Assembly (NCBI RefSeq): GCF_000247695.1 | Contig: NW_004624743.1 | Span: 4,625,099 to 4,689,098 of the forward strand | DNA from: Heterocephalus glaber | Taxonomy: Eukaryota > Chordata > Mammalia > Rodentia > Bathyergidae | Direction: 5' to 3' | DNA: 64,000 nt | Shown: positions 45,726 through 58,705 of the stretch, one piece after another | Numbering within the stretch: the first letter of the stretch is position 1 | How the letters are laid out: each line of letters starts with the position of its first letter | Program-made: the position numbers and the translations under genes | The notes under the pieces: model-generated | Seen by the model: the letters and a program-made list of their open reading frames with translations, nothing else | The model's database searches: none | What the model was told of the DNA's origin: nothing

Positions 45726-48210
45726 AAAAAAAAAAAAGACTGTTCTTATGCCATAAATGAACATTTTAAAGAAGTGGGTTATGGAAAGATGGTGGTGGCA
45801 GGGAAACAATTAAATCCACTCAGTGTCCCTATAAAAAGAGGCAAAAACAACAAGCCAGGCTAATCCAATGACGCGTGAATGACCTCCACAGGAAAACCGA
45901 GGAAGGAGGCATCCCTCTGGACCCCGTGCACCTGCAGGTGATGCCCAAACGCTAAGGCCTCCAGGACCTTACGTTATCAGCCTGTCAATGGGAAGGAGCA
46001 GAAGGAACACATTCTGAAAGCCTGGAGAAATGCCCTGCAGATATGCGCTGGAAAGATCTGAGGGTGAATCTGAGAAGAGCAGCGAACTTCATGGGCACCA
46101 ACTCAGAGGAATGCGGAAGGCAGAGATGTGACAGGCAAAGACGGGCGGGGGAGCAACCTGGGAAATACTGAAATTCCCCAGACAAAGCCCCAGGCCAGGG
46201 AGGAAAACTGCAGAAAGTGGAATTTAAAGTAAACAGGAAAGGAAAAAGAAGATTCAGGTAAAAGTATGAAAGCAGAGCAGAAAAAGCAGACTAGAAATTT
46301 CTACAGATAGTTTTGATCACTTTGACAAAACAGTAGAAGAGGGAACTGTAGAGAATTAAAACACAGAGGAACAAGAAGAGAAAACCAATCATGCGATTCC
46401 CTGCAAAATGAGGCTTCCTGCAACAAACCAATCCTAATATGGGAAAATTAATGTAATGAACAGCAAAATAGTTTCAGCCAAATTTTATACAGTATCTGTG
46501 ATGAGAAAGAAAGGGATAAGAGCAGAATAGCATTGCACAAGGCAGTAAAAATGCACCAGAAAGATTTGATCATGGAACTGATGGGATTGTAACCTAATAT
46601 TTCAAAGAGATTATGAACTGATTTTAAAATGTCTGCTATGAAACAATAGCATAAATCAATTCAGGATTAAAATGATTTCAGGAAAAGCAGATTTGATGAG
46701 GTAAGACAGACTCAGAATTAAAAAGTCATTTCAAAAATGGAAACTAATTTAGAAGGAATGGTAGTAAATAAGTAGGTGATAACTTGTGAAAAACGTTTCA
46801 AATTACAAAACTTTTACAAATAAAAATAAAGGCATTATGAATTATACATACAGATCATACAAAAGCTATACGCACTTAAATGTCTGTCTGTATGTCTGTC
46901 TGTCTATCTATCCATCCATCCACCTATCTACCTAGGTGTCCATTTATCCAGAGAAACCCTGAAGACCAAAATAAGAAAATTATCACAAAACTGAAACAGA
47001 ACAATAGCTAAGTACAGATGAGGAAAATTTCCTGAGGTAGACTACATTTGAGGTAAGAAACTCAAATATTGCAGAGATATTGCAGAAATCAATGAAGAAT
47101 GACAAACTATATCACTATCAAGCTTGTCAAAGCATGAAATTTTAAAGAAAAAAGAAAAAATTCCTTTAGGCATTCAGGCATAATGAGCAAATCATTCATA
47201 AAAAAAGAAACTCAGGTTGCCTTTATATTTTTCAACAGGAGCACTTATGCTACAGAATATAGAAATGACATATTTAAAATACTTAATGAAGGAAAATGTA
47301 AGCCATGAAATTCTATTCCTGGGAAAAAATGACCTTAAAATATGTAGGCGTCAGTTCAGTCAAGTCACAAAGATAATCCTATAATTTTTTATTTAAAAAT
47401 CTACAAACTTTAGGACATTTAAAAAAATTATAATAATGTTGACATAAAAAGAATAAGAGTAACCTAATTTTATTTATTTACCAAAGATTAAATTAGACTG
47501 TGTAATATGTAATCTTGTGTGCTTTTCCAATAGATACAAAAATCAGAGGTGAAAGTAGAAGGCACAGGGTATGAGCGAGCAGGATGAATACCTCTACTCT
47601 GGGAGAACAGAGTGATGTGATAACAGCTTATTGCATCTTTTCAGTAGTGATAGTAATAGAGAGGAGCATGAAATAGAAATGAAAAAGAGGATAAAATATT
47701 GCATTAAATTATTAGTCTAAAATTAAAAATTCAAGCAATAATCCTACTTCCTAAAAGACAAAATATATACCTGCACATTCCCCTCAAAAGGAGAGACAAA
47801 CAGTGTGAAATAACTTGCCAAGGACGATGTAAATTGTTTTAACTCACCCAATAAAAGTATAAATATCTTGAGGTCGATGATCAATAAATTTAAGTCAATA
47901 TCCTGCTACTTACATTATGCACCGAGATGTAGGTACACTTAAATTTTTATCAATGGTTAAAACTTTCGAAAAGAATAAAATGATGATAGAAGGGAAATGC
48001 AAAGAGAGGGAAGGGAAGTCACAATATTAATAACTGATAAGACAGATATCAGACAATAATATTAAAAGAGAGGAAGAAAGACATGTTACTAATCCCAAAG
48101 GCTACACTCACAGTGAAGACTTGTTCATTTATACTTAAGACCCAGTAATAAACCAGTAACTTTCTTAAAGCAGAGAATTTACACTATACAAACAAAACAT
48201 CACACTCACG
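45726..48210 (+). mobile_element. Decayed L1/HAL1-type LINE, 5' half
   Basis: The left part (45,780-46,200) is GC-richer and UTR-like. The middle contains AGAAATGACATATTTAAAAT ACTTAATGAAGG, then GAAATTCTATTCCTGGG, a recognisable stretch of old L1. The right part (48,040-48,200) has GATATCAGACAATAATATTA AAAGAGAGG, resembling the start of ORF2. Every frame is heavily interrupted. Orientation and assignment are inferred from these landmarks. Confidence 0.6.
46878..46945. repeat. TGTC/TATC/CATC microsatellite
   Basis: Runs of TGTC, then TATC and CATC units, lying inside the decayed LINE. Confidence 0.93.
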
Positions 48211-48324
48211 GCAGGCTGTGTTCTCTCCTTCCAAGACTGAGCAAGTGAAAAAATTAGAAAACACAGCCTATTTCAAATGTACATGGTACACTCATGAAAA
48301 TTGGCCATGTACAGGAAGATGGCC

Positions 48325-48368
48325 ATTCGAGGCCAGCCTGGGTGGCATAGTGAGACTCTGTTTTAAAA
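48325..48368 (+). mobile_element. B1 fragment
   Basis: TTCGAGGCCAGCCTGGGTGG CATAGTGAGACTCTG is the 3' half of B1 only. Confidence 0.75.
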
Positions 48369-48944
48369 GAAAAATATTGGTCACATTATAACCTATATGA
48401 TCAGCTCTGTGTTGCATTGATTCAGCTAAGCTATAACCACAACTCTGTGCCTTAGTGGTTCTGGGTTTTGGGTTAGTGTTGGTCACACAAAAATAGTTGT
48501 GAGAGATGGAAATGGAGGTGAATCATTGTGCCCCTGGTCAGGGTCTGCTTGCTCAATCTGCCTCAGTGAGGTTGGAGCAGAGTCATTCACTCCTCCAACT
48601 CAGACATTCCTCCCACTTCCGTGTGGCAAAGTTGTGGACCAGTTTGTATGATCAAATTGGCACCTGGAAACAGTGAGGATGCCTATGAAGATTCTAGATG
48701 ATGACAATGTGTGCTTTAATTAACTGTCAAGTTTCCAGGTCATCTCCGAGGGTTTCACTTGGGATCTGCCTTCTCTACTTCCATCTCTCTTTCCAGGTTC
48801 CACTGAACTCAAATCCTACCTAATTGGCTCTACAAATATTTAAATTCTAGACTCCACTAAAATCTCTATTATTGCTCCTCTCCTAATGGTTTTGTGGAAA
48901 ATTTCATTTCCCCAAACTGGCTTGATTGATATTCCCAAACTTTG
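48369..48944. other. Unassigned DNA
   Basis: No supported feature. Confidence 0.4.
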
Positions 48945-49441
48945 CTATTTCCTGATGCAGTAGAAGACTCCATCTCCTCTCCTCTTGGATCTGAAAAAGC
49001 ATTTACGTTGCCTCAACTTGTAAGGTAGCATGGTAGTGAGCATGAAGACTTCTCAGGCTAAGACACAGAGAGCGATGGACTTCCTTGCAGTGTTTTAGAA
49101 AATTTTATCTTGAAACCCTGCCACCGGGCTGCGAGCAAGGCTCGGCCACATAGAGAGGGCCACGTAAGAAGAACTTCATCCTTCATTCTCCAATAGGCCC
49201 TCAACCAAATCCTGAACCAGCTTGGCAACCATGTGAGCGAAGGGTTTTGGAAGTACAAGGTCAGAGATCCTTCCAAGCCATAGATCCTTAACAACCCCAG
49301 TTAAAGCTGAGTGGATCAGAGATGAGCCTTCTCCACTGAGCCCTGCTCAACTGCAGCTTTCATGACAAAAATAATCTATTACAGTTGTTTTAAGCCACTA
49401 GATTTGGGGATAGCTTGTTTCATAACTGAGTGGAACAGTCA
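48945..49441 (+). mobile_element. MLT1-type LTR
   Basis: The 3' end reads GTTGTTTTAAGCCACTAGAT TTGGGGATAGCTTGTTTCAT AACTGAG, a diagnostic MLT1 terminus. Upstream are GGCCACGTAAGAAGAAC and CAACCATGTGAGCGAAGGGT TTTGGAAGT in the expected order. The 5' boundary is approximate. Confidence 0.85.
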
Positions 49442-50859
49442 TTTGATATTACTCAGGGTACCATTTTCTTTCATCTGTTTTGTGCCATGGTTGAACAGTC
49501 ATAGGATTCCAGTAAGAATTAGATCTTTCCCTGTTCCACTCCAAACAAAATGAGCAAAATCAAAATGCTTCATAGCAAAAGAAGCTGTGGTTTAGGCGGT
49601 GAGTCACAGCAGTCACTTTGTATCTCACTTTTCTTCTGCCCTTACTCCTTTTAGCGTGTCTAGGAGGCTGGAAAGGAACTACTGTTTAGCCCCTCTTTTC
49701 TGGAAATGTTGCATACAGGAAATGTCGGCCAGAGCTTGGTCCTTTAGACAGACACAGCGACATGTCTCTTAAGTAGATAAGTTAAGAGTTGTAAATATTT
49801 TCATCTCACACATTTTTTTAGTCCAAGGAGTTTCTCTCTTTTCTTTCGTAAAAGCTTTGCAGGAATTAAAAACATATTCATAAGAATCAAATGTACCCAC
49901 AAAGCTCCGAGAATCGACATCAGTATTTCTATTCGGAATACACATTTAAAAAGTTAAGGAACTATTTTATAATTTATATATCTATGTTCTTCAGAATGAA
50001 AAGAGTATGACATGAAATACATGACTCAGTGATCAAAATTACCATTATGTTATAATGTCGTTTCTGTCCATTTTAGGAGGTAAATAACATTTTTAGATAA
50101 TAGAAGTTATGAGCATAAAGAAAAATGCAGAACACATTCACATCATATTTATTTTCAGCGAATCTTGGAACATCATCCTAATGGATTGTTTGATCATACC
50201 ATCTTACATTTGGAAGTTACAAAGGGAAGGGTTAGAACCTTTACTCATTTCCCCAAAGTTTAATTTCCACTATTTACTTGAAATTCCTCAAAACAAGCTT
50301 TGCATGGTATATTAGTGTACATTAGCTTTAAATGGTATCAGATTAAAAGCCCTGCCCCGACCCCAGGCCACAAAATATTATTTCATTCTCTTGTGCTGTC
50401 ACTGGAAAAATTTGACTTTTCCAAAACAAAGTTTGTCTTCCACAAAAATCTGGTGGGAGAATTATACAGATAGCTAATACTTTATTCATTTCCACTGCTA
50501 AGACTATTTACATCTCTACTTTATTTTCCCCTCTTAGTAAGGAAATGGAATTTTTGAGAAGATCATGAAAATGCGTTTCTTAATGGCACAGCGCTAAGTT
50601 GAGCCACTGTTTATTCAAAGCAAGACCTGGGTATGTTGCCTCACGTTGGAGGTTGTGGTTGGAAATTACAGCATGGGTTTTCCTGTGGAGTTACTGTATA
50701 CTCACTAGCACATGTGGCATTTCTAGAGAGGACAAGGAAAAAAAGCAATAGACAGTCACCAGCTTCAGACTACTCATTTGTCTTTTTATTTATATATGAT
50801 ACATAATTGTAATATGATTTTTTAGGTTGTCTCTTTGGAAGGTAAAATTCAACAATTTT
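49442..50859. other. Unassigned DNA
   Basis: No gene or repeat that I can name. Confidence 0.45.
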
Positions 50860-51130
50860 CTTGCCTTATGGAGATAATGGGATTAAATTATTGAAGGGCT
50901 ATTTTGAGTCAGAGCTTATGCTAGGCGGGAGTAGAAATAGTGGAAATCACTATTTATAAGACATCAATGACCTCTTGAGGAATTCACAGCCAAATGAAGG
51001 AGAAGGATCAACGTTCACAGGTATAGTATGAGAGATGCTATCATATAGATCTGAATATGATCTTATGGAAGGAAGGAACAATGATGAATTAAGTAGAAGT
51101 AATTTCAGGGAGAGATCTCAGAGTAAAAGA
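50860..51130 (-). mobile_element. L2 fragment
   Basis: AGAGCTTATGCTAGGCGGGA, GACCTCTTGAGGAATTCACA GCCAAATGA and the following GATGCTATCATATAGAT follow the reverse L2 order (size-loss-rich, highly diverged). Confidence 0.5.
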
Positions 51131-51214
51131 GGAGATAAATTATTCCATGTTTCTAGGAAAACATATGGGAGAATAAGAAAGCCTAAAGCTTATTTTCTGA
51201 AGTTAGGTCCTTGA

Positions 51215-51445
51215 AAAAAGGTTTAATTTAGTCCCAGTTTCACTGCATGATCAGCTGGTGCTGAGACAGAGCATTGCAGATGGATGCCTACTTCATGGCC
51301 CCAAACACAGCAGAGCAGGGTGTGGAGGGACACAAGAGAGGAAGGGTCTGGGGACAGACTCAGACATCAAGGCCATGCCTCCCTGCCACACCCAGACCCA
51401 CTGGAAGTGAGCTCCACTCATCCCTGCCATGGATCCTAAAGCCAA
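51215..51445 (-). mobile_element. ERVL/MaLR LTR fragment
   Basis: GGTTTAATTTAGTCCCAGTT TCACTG, TGATCAGCTGGTGCTGAGAC AGAGCATTGCAGATGG and GGGTGTGGAGGGACACAAGA resemble the reverse interior of the LTRs seen complete at 39.2 and 43.9 kb. Both ends are missing. Confidence 0.55.
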
Positions 51446-52879
51446 TGAGGTTGAAACTACACTCTAACTCCTCATCAGATAGCCAGAAAACTCTAAGACA
51501 AATCGATCTCATGTTGATTTTGCAAATCCAATGATCTACTTGATTTGTGTCTTATACACTGAAATTTCAGCATCTCATTTAAACAAACAGATTCTTAGTT
51601 TTACTTATTTTGACAGCTTTGCAAGCCTCTTTTTATTAATTGCTTGGGTTTTTGGTTCCTTATACTACAAATTTAATTATGCCACATTTTATTTTTTCCA
51701 CTTATGTAGCTATACCATGTATCTTTAACTGGCATAGTTTATAGGTACAAGAATAAACAAATTTTTATGTACTTCAAACACACATTTGTATTGCCAACAA
51801 GTCCTTGCATTGTCTGGTGAAAGAGAACAGCAGGGAGCAGATATAATCTCAATCATAGAGTCAAGGAATGGAATCCAAATGGCATCCCTTAACAGGACCA
51901 AACATTAATATTCTGAAGCAGAATCAGAAGTGAAACTGAAACAAACAAAAAAATGAGTTGAGTATCACATTTCACTAAAGAGCATTTTTCCTAATAGTTG
52001 GCAGAAGGTAAATTGACAAAGATTCATCAGTTAGTAGCAGCATATTTGTGTGAATGAGTTTTCCAATAGCATCATGGTCTTTATTCTAAGGCTTTGTTCA
52101 CTGTGATTGAACACATTGGGAAGTCCTGAGAGTAGGAATATATTTTAAGGTTAGCATCTAAGTTTAAACAGTGGGAGAATGGATTTGACATATTCCCATG
52201 TTTGGCTTTGTTAGAAATGGATCTGGAAGCCTACCAGACCAATTGCTTCAGTGCCATTTGCAGCAATCCAGATGACAGAGTCTGCCAATGAAACATTTTT
52301 CCCACCATGTGGCTGCACCATCAGCTGTCCTAGCTTAGACCATTTTTCCTAGAGGGAGTGGAAATGTTTTCCATTTTCTAATACAGAAAAGTAAATTATA
52401 CACTCATAATAAAAATACTCAGTAGCAAATAATTTTAAGGCATCGAGAAGAGACAATGAATAAAAGAAGGTTCTTATATGGGTATTTATAAAAATGAGTT
52501 AAATCAGAGGTGAATCTACAATTATGTAAATGCAGGAGGAAAGTGTAGATGAGAATACAAAGTGCAAGGTATAATATAAAGAATACTGGGCCCATGTTTT
52601 GAAAGAATCACTGTAACAAATAGATTACAATTATGATTACAATCAATGTTCTCCAATTCTACATTTAACAATCCCAATCATGTAAATATTTACAATTTCT
52701 TTTTCATTTCTGAAAATAGCTTTAAACTGCCATTATTACCTTCATGAACTCCTCGGTGTCTTGCCTCTCTGAATAGGAAGAGTTTTACTTGCCCCAGTAT
52801 TTCATGATTCAGGAAAGGCCATTTGCTTTCTACATTGTCGTGTTGCAAAGCAAGTATATGGATAAAAAGTAAGCATATA
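51446..52879. other. Unassigned AT-rich DNA
   Basis: No gene or repeat that I can name. Confidence 0.45.
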
Positions 52880-53590
52880 AATAATGTTTAATAATGTTTA
52901 CCATCAGGGCCACTACGGAATTGCAAGTTAAAAAAGAAATAAGCTGTTATATACATGTACCAACTCCCCACAATTGATGTAATCATTATATACTGCAAAT
53001 ATGTACACTATTATAAAGATTTTTAGAAATTTAAAACAACAGCAATAGCAAATATAGTAGAATAGTCAAAATCCAAAACACTGACAATACCAATGTACAA
53101 GCAAGAAATCTGCGTTGCTTGTGGAGATGCAAAATGGTACAGCTACTTTGGAGTTTTTCAATAATACAGATAAATTATGTAAACTATTAACCACTGATCT
53201 AGTAATGAATGAATTGAAAATTTTGTCCACATAAAAATTTATGAGTGAATATTTATATTTCTTTTACTATCAAACAGAAAACTGTTGGGCAGGGAAATAT
53301 CCTTCAGTAGTTGAAAGGATAAACAGTGGCACATCCATGAAACACTATTCAGCAATAAAAATGGCAAAATTATGTAAATTGTAAAAAAGAAAATGGGCTC
53401 CAGAAATTTGTTGGGAAGGAGACAAGGATAATTTGGTGGAGCACGAGGCATTTTTAGACAAGTTAAACTACTCTGTTAATAACAGGATAAACTGAGAGGA
53501 GGTAGTATTTTGTGGGAGTCTGGTATACTCTTTTTACTGTAAACCTTAAATGGCTACAAACAAACATCTATGAAATAAGTTTAAAAATGA
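52880..53590 (+). mobile_element. L1M-type LINE 3' end
   Basis: TGGTACAGCTACTTTGGAGT TTTTC, ATATCCTTCAGTAGTTGAAA GGATAAACAGTGG, CATGAAACACTATTCAGCAA TAAAAATGG and later TTTACTGTAAACCTTAAATG GCTAC keep the order of the end of ORF2 and the 3' UTR of old L1. No frame is open. Confidence 0.8.
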
Positions 53591-54039
53591 AATTGAGCCT
53601 GGCTGGCTTCATACTTCTTGACTGTTGTAATATTAACTTGCTTTTGGATAAGTCACCCTTGCTGAGGAAAAGCTGATTAGACTCAAGTATTGAAACTGAA
53701 TTACACATAAAATAACTGGGTGGTTAGATTTTTCCAGGAAAAGGAACCAACAGGTGACACATGTGGATGGTCCCCAACTTACTGGTTTGAGTTATAATTT
53801 CTCTGAGTTTATGGTAGTACAAATGTGATATTCTTTCAGCAGAAACTATATTGCAAGATTTTAAGTATTTCTCTTTTTTTCTAGCTAGCAATGTGCCATA
53901 CAGTTCTCTGTCCTGATGCTGGACAAAGGACAGTGAACCACAGATCCCTCAATGATAACTCCTTGAGCACGTTAGATACATTTTTTACTTAAAATTTCAA
54001 TTTATCATGGGTTTATTGGAATGGAATAGCATCATAAGT

Positions 54040-54522
54040 CGGGAAGCATAGATAGATGCATTGATACATAGATAGATACAAAGATACATAGATAGATAGG
54101 TAGATACATAAAGTGGTTACTTATTTATTATAAGGATTGACTCATACAAAGATACTTGCTGGAAGTGCCATAATCAGTGGTATACAGGCTGGAGGATAGC
54201 AAAGCCAGTGGTATGATACAGGCTGAGTCTAAGAGCTTGAGAATCAGAGAAGCTTATAGTGTCGTTCCCAGTCAAAGCCCAAAGGCCTGAACAACTTTGG
54301 GGCTGAAGATTCCTTTCTCCTCTGCTTTGCTCTTCCACCCAACCCCTGAGTGGGCTGAATGTTGGCCACCATATTGGAATGGGAGTATCTTCCTTATTCA
54401 ATCTTTTCATTCAAGTACTACTCTCCTTTGGATCCATCTGCATAGACATATCCAGAAATAATTCTCTACTAACTACCTGAATAGTACCTAAGTCAACTTG
54501 ACACCTAAAGTTAACCATCACA
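54040..54522 (+). mobile_element. MLT2-like ERVL LTR
   Basis: A GATA-rich start is followed by TTATTATAAGGATTGACTCA, GCCAGTGGTATGATACAGGC TGAGTC, CAAAGCCCAAAGGCCTGAAC, and the end TAAGTCAACTTGACACCTAA AGTTAACCATCACA. The last segment is the typical MLT2 3' terminus. The opening TGTATTAG segment is lost. Confidence 0.85.
54045..54112. repeat. GATA/GATACA microsatellite
   Basis: Interspersed GATA and GATACA units at the 5' side of the ERVL LTR, probably expanded from its own sequence. Confidence 0.88.
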
Positions 54523-54979
54523 GTTACTGGTATGGTGTAATGAATATGCTAGTAATTCATTTACTTAAAATACAGTTAGCATAAACTATAATAGCTATCT
54601 TTTAGTGCAATCTCTGCTATCATAACATAAGCTAATTTTATTCATTACCTAATTGAATACAAAGGAATTTTCATAGTAATTATTACATATGAATGAAGGT
54701 CAGTGAGAATAACTTGACCAAGTTCACAAATATTAAAGAGAACCAGAAACCTATATTCTGTATTCCAACTGAAATCCTGCTTCTTATTTGTGATGCCAGG
54801 GTTCTTGCAGTCCTTTTCCAAATTACCTCAGACATACAATGAGCAAGAATCCTTTGTTATCCTAAAACTGAAAATGAGAAAAGTATTACCAGGATGTACA
54901 GTGCAAGAACATTTTCTCTCTCTCTCTTTTTTTTTTTCAAATTTCATACACAAATTTATGTTGCAGTAATGATTCACTC

Positions 54980-55334
54980 TGGTGGTTAATCTTCCTGTCA
55001 ACTTGATTGGATTGGAAATTCCAAGGAAACCGATAGAGCACATTTCTGGGTGTGTCCCTGAAGATGTTTTCAGAGACAATCCATGGACCCTGAGGTGAGG
55101 GAGCAGATCGCCTTGAATGTGGGCTGCATCATTCCATGGAGCCCACGGGAATATGCCACACTCTGTGTCCTGACTGCAGGGAGGGCAGCAGCTCCCCTCT
55201 GCTGGGCCTCCCCTGAGGTCTAGAGAACATGAAGCCAAGGGCCGTGCACTGAAGCCTCTGAAACCGTGAGCCAAAGCAAATCTTCCTTCCTCAGTTGTTA
55301 CTCGAGGTGTTTCCTCAGGGATGAAATGCTAACA
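54980..55334 (-). mobile_element. ERVL-type LTR
   Basis: Plus text begins TGGTGGTTAATCTTCCTGTC AACTTGATTGG, has CATTTCTGGGTGTGTCCCTG AAGATG, and near the right end CCGTGAGCCAAAGCAAATC and GATGAAATGCTAACAGCCA. The left boundary is MLT2-like in reverse. A 148-codon minus-strand frame (54,828-55,274), the longest in the window, lies mostly within this GC-rich LTR and is not a gene. Confidence 0.8.
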
Positions 55335-56089
55335 GCCACTTATTGCAGCCAGTCTGTATAAATGAGCAGCTCAGCTTGCATCTACCCAGGTTATATTCTT
55401 CCTCCTTCCGCATACTCAGTGAAAACCAAGTGTTCACTCACATGTACGGTCTCCCCACTGCCTCTACGGAAATCCATGGGTTCTACTCCGAACTCTGAGC
55501 ACTAGGAAGTGGGTATAACCTCTACCTCTTAAAAAAAAAATTATTGAGCCTAGAAGTTTATTTTCTAAGAAAAAAATCCACACAACCAAGATCAAAAAAC
55601 AAACAAACAACAACAGAACAAAGTTGCTGTGGATAGGAAACAGTGCCTTTGAAGATTCCCTTGCAAATGGTTACCCCGAGCAGAGACTAAACGTTTGCCC
55701 TGTGGGGTGTGGACAGAGCCAGAAGTAACCACTGTGGGCAAAAGCTACTTTAGGGTCTTCCCCTTAACTTGCCCAGAATTTTTCATTCCTCCTCATCATA
55801 TATTTCAGTAGACTCATATACGTCTGGCTTCAATTTATTCCATTACTCTTCTGTATAATTTTATTTTGTAAATACTAAATTCACTCCAGATTTTATGAGA
55901 TCCTTACTTAATTTTGATAGTTAGTTTTTTAAAGTAGGGAACATATATCAATATCATTGATGTTTGTTCAGCTTTTAAAAGATTATTTTAAGTGATGATA
56001 ATTATGTGGTAATTTGCAGGGAATGATGCAATATTTTGATCTACTTTTAGATCCTGTAAAGATTCAATAAAGCCAATTAACATGGTCTT
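55335..56089. other. Unassigned DNA
   Basis: No gene or repeat that I can name. Confidence 0.4.
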
Positions 56090-56345
56090 CATATCATCAA
56101 TTGATCTTTTGGGGCAAATATTAAAATCTATTTTATTAATTTTGAGATAGACAATGCATTATTTTTAACTATAGTCATCATGGAGTGCAATAGATAGCTC
56201 AAGCTGATTTCTACTGTCTAACTGCAACTTAGTATCCTTTGATGAATTCTTTGCTTCCCTCTCCCTTCCCATTCCCCTCCACCATTTAATATCCACTCTT
56301 ACTATCTATTCATTGTCACTAACATTTTAGTTAACTTCAATATAC
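56090..56345 (-). mobile_element. L1M-type 3' UTR fragment
   Basis: TTTTTAACTATAGTCATCAT GGAGTGCAATAGATAGCTC, TGTCTAACTGCAACTTAGTA TCCTTTGATGAA and a CCCTCTCCCTTCCCATTCCC tract match reversed old L1 3' UTR in order. Confidence 0.8.
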
Positions 56346-58554
56346 TTAATCTAAAATATTGCTTCAATCATTCTAAGTATCATTTTTCCTTTGTAGCTAA
56401 TAAAGTAGTAGGTAAGCAGGACGTTGCTAAATAAGAACAGCTGGTGGAAGCAGTTGTTAACGTGCTGATGTGTAAAGGGAGAAAATGATCCTATTAAATA
56501 TACATTTGTGACAAAATGTAGATAACAGTCCCTTTGATTTGCTACTACTACATTGTGAGACTGTAAGTCAAAGGTCTTAGCATTCTTTGATTTCATTTTA
56601 TTCCCTGATTGCCTTTAATCTTATTACATTAACTTCTGAGATTACCATACGTGCAGTTAAGGAACATGTTCCAAGTTCAGTATGTCCTTGTATGCAGTCT
56701 AAAGGGGCAATCACAGAAGCTTTAAGGATATAAATCTGAGCATTTAGAAGACTGACTTTCCCTGATGTTCTAAGGTGAATATTTTTGAGGCCGTCCTTCT
56801 AGAAAGAGTGTGATTTGGTTATTCTCTGATGGCTGGTTTCATTAGATACAATCATGAGAGGAGGCATAGCTATTTTACTGCTCAGCAGTCTAGCTTTACA
56901 AAATCAGGCTGCCTTCTTTTTACATCCCTGAACAAATGGAATGATCATAGCTTGTGACCTGAGATTCGGGAATCCTCGTGGTGATGATGACATTTCAAAC
57001 AAAAGCTCATGATTTTTGAAAGGTAAGTTATATGCTTAAAGGAAACACTACAAATTATTTAAAAGGTGCATGTGGCTTGTAGGAATGGGAAATGCAAGCC
57101 TATGTTTCAAATTTCACTTTTATCTTCTATGATTCAAATTTGTTTTTCTTTTTACATGGAGGCTATGCACTCTATTTCAAACTAAATTCAATATGCAATT
57201 CACTATGGCAAATCTCAAGATCTGACAAACAATATACGTAAGGAAAACAGTTTTACACATTCCTTATACAAAAGACTGAGCGGCTCAGAAGATTTGGATG
57301 AATAATAGGAGGAATAATAAAGTTTCCGGTTTCTGCTCAGAACTTGGACATATAATGGCTGCTGTGTCCATGGGCTTTACCTTTGGCTCCACTAAAGAAA
57401 CCTGAGATTCCTGTACGGACTGTGTCATTTGTTCTAGTTGTAGGAACACACAAGGTCCGGAGTGCTAATGACTGGGAGGAGTTTACAATGAGACGGGGGT
57501 GCAACTTGCTCCCTTCCTGTTGTAGACTGTGGCTACATTCTCTACTGTCTCCTGCTCTGCCAAGATGAAATCTATAGCCTCTGGTCTCTTCCTCTATCCT
57601 GCAAAAATTTCACAGACTGGCATACTCATAATTTTCTATACAAGGATCCACGCTGACTAAGTTGTTAATGCAGATACCCCTCCTGCCCCCCCAAAATGTG
57701 CACTACAAAGATTTTCTAGAGCTAGCACCGTTTTGGATTTTCTTTATAATTAGAGGTTGGATATTGTTGAGTTCCCAACTGGTTCTAAAAACATTGTGAA
57801 GATTTCCCATTTTAATCAAGTACTGTTTATTAATCTGATTTTAGTGGTATAGTGCAATTTTTCCTGGACAATCTTGTGGTTGAGTGTAATTACTGATGGA
57901 TCATGGAAAAAGACCAAAAGTCTCTTATGAAAAAAAATAAAGACTTAGGGTCATAGATTGTCCTAGGCCCTAGGAGCTTAGGAAATGATATCCAGGAACT
58001 TTGTGAAAGAGAAGGAAACTTCTGAGAGATATGTGAAATGTTGACATCAAGTGTCTCTGAGTTATGCAGAGAAGAGAAGGTTCCAGGCACACACTGAGGT
58101 CTCAAGTTAAGTTACAGGTTTCTGAGGGGGAAAAACGATGTTTATTATTCATATCTATTTCTCAGTGGAAGAAAAACATTCTTCTATGAAATATCCTTTT
58201 AAGGCAAGATTTTTACATATAAAAGGCTGAATTCAACCTCAACTTTGCCATAGTCAAGGAGATAATTATAGCTAAATGAGGCTGTTATTTACCACAAGAC
58301 GCTCAATTCTACTTCCAGAGTTCTATGGTGAAACATTCTTTCTAACTCAGCTATTGAAATGGCAAGTTTTCATAAACTCTAAGGACAACTAGCATTTTAA
58401 AACGTACACTATATTTTAATAAGTAATATTGGCCAAATGAAAATATCATATAATCTTAATTATTACTGCTATGGCTAAAGTCACCTATAACCGCAAATGG
58501 CTAAGTCTGATCCCTTCCTCTTCTTTCTCTTTATGAGAAAGTGATTTTGAAAGT
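56346..58554. other. Unassigned AT-rich DNA
   Basis: About 2.2 kb with no gene or repeat that I can name. Confidence 0.45.
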
Positions 58555-58705
58555 GAATTCTAAGACTGCTTTGTATACGAGTAGCTGTGTGTTACAGGGC
58601 AAGTCTCTTAGTTTCTTTGGACTACTGTCTTTAAATTTTAAAATGTAAGGTGGGTATGTATTTTGAGAGATAATGTGCTAGGTACTAAATAACTAGTTGT
58701 AATTA
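58555..58705 (+). mobile_element. MIR SINE
   Basis: GAGTAGCTGTGTGTTACAGG GCAAGTCTCTTAGTTTCTTT, then AAAATGTAAGGTGGGTATGT and AGATAATGTGCTAGGTACTA AATAACTAG keep the MIR order. Confidence 0.7.

Noticed and set aside
53598..53640. Possible B1 fragment (GCCTGGCTGGCTTCATACTT)
   Set aside because: Only about 20 bases resemble B1; not enough to support a call.
54828..55274. 148-codon minus-strand open frame, the longest in the window
   Set aside because: It lies mostly over a GC-rich ERVL-type LTR and has no recognisable domain or splice context.
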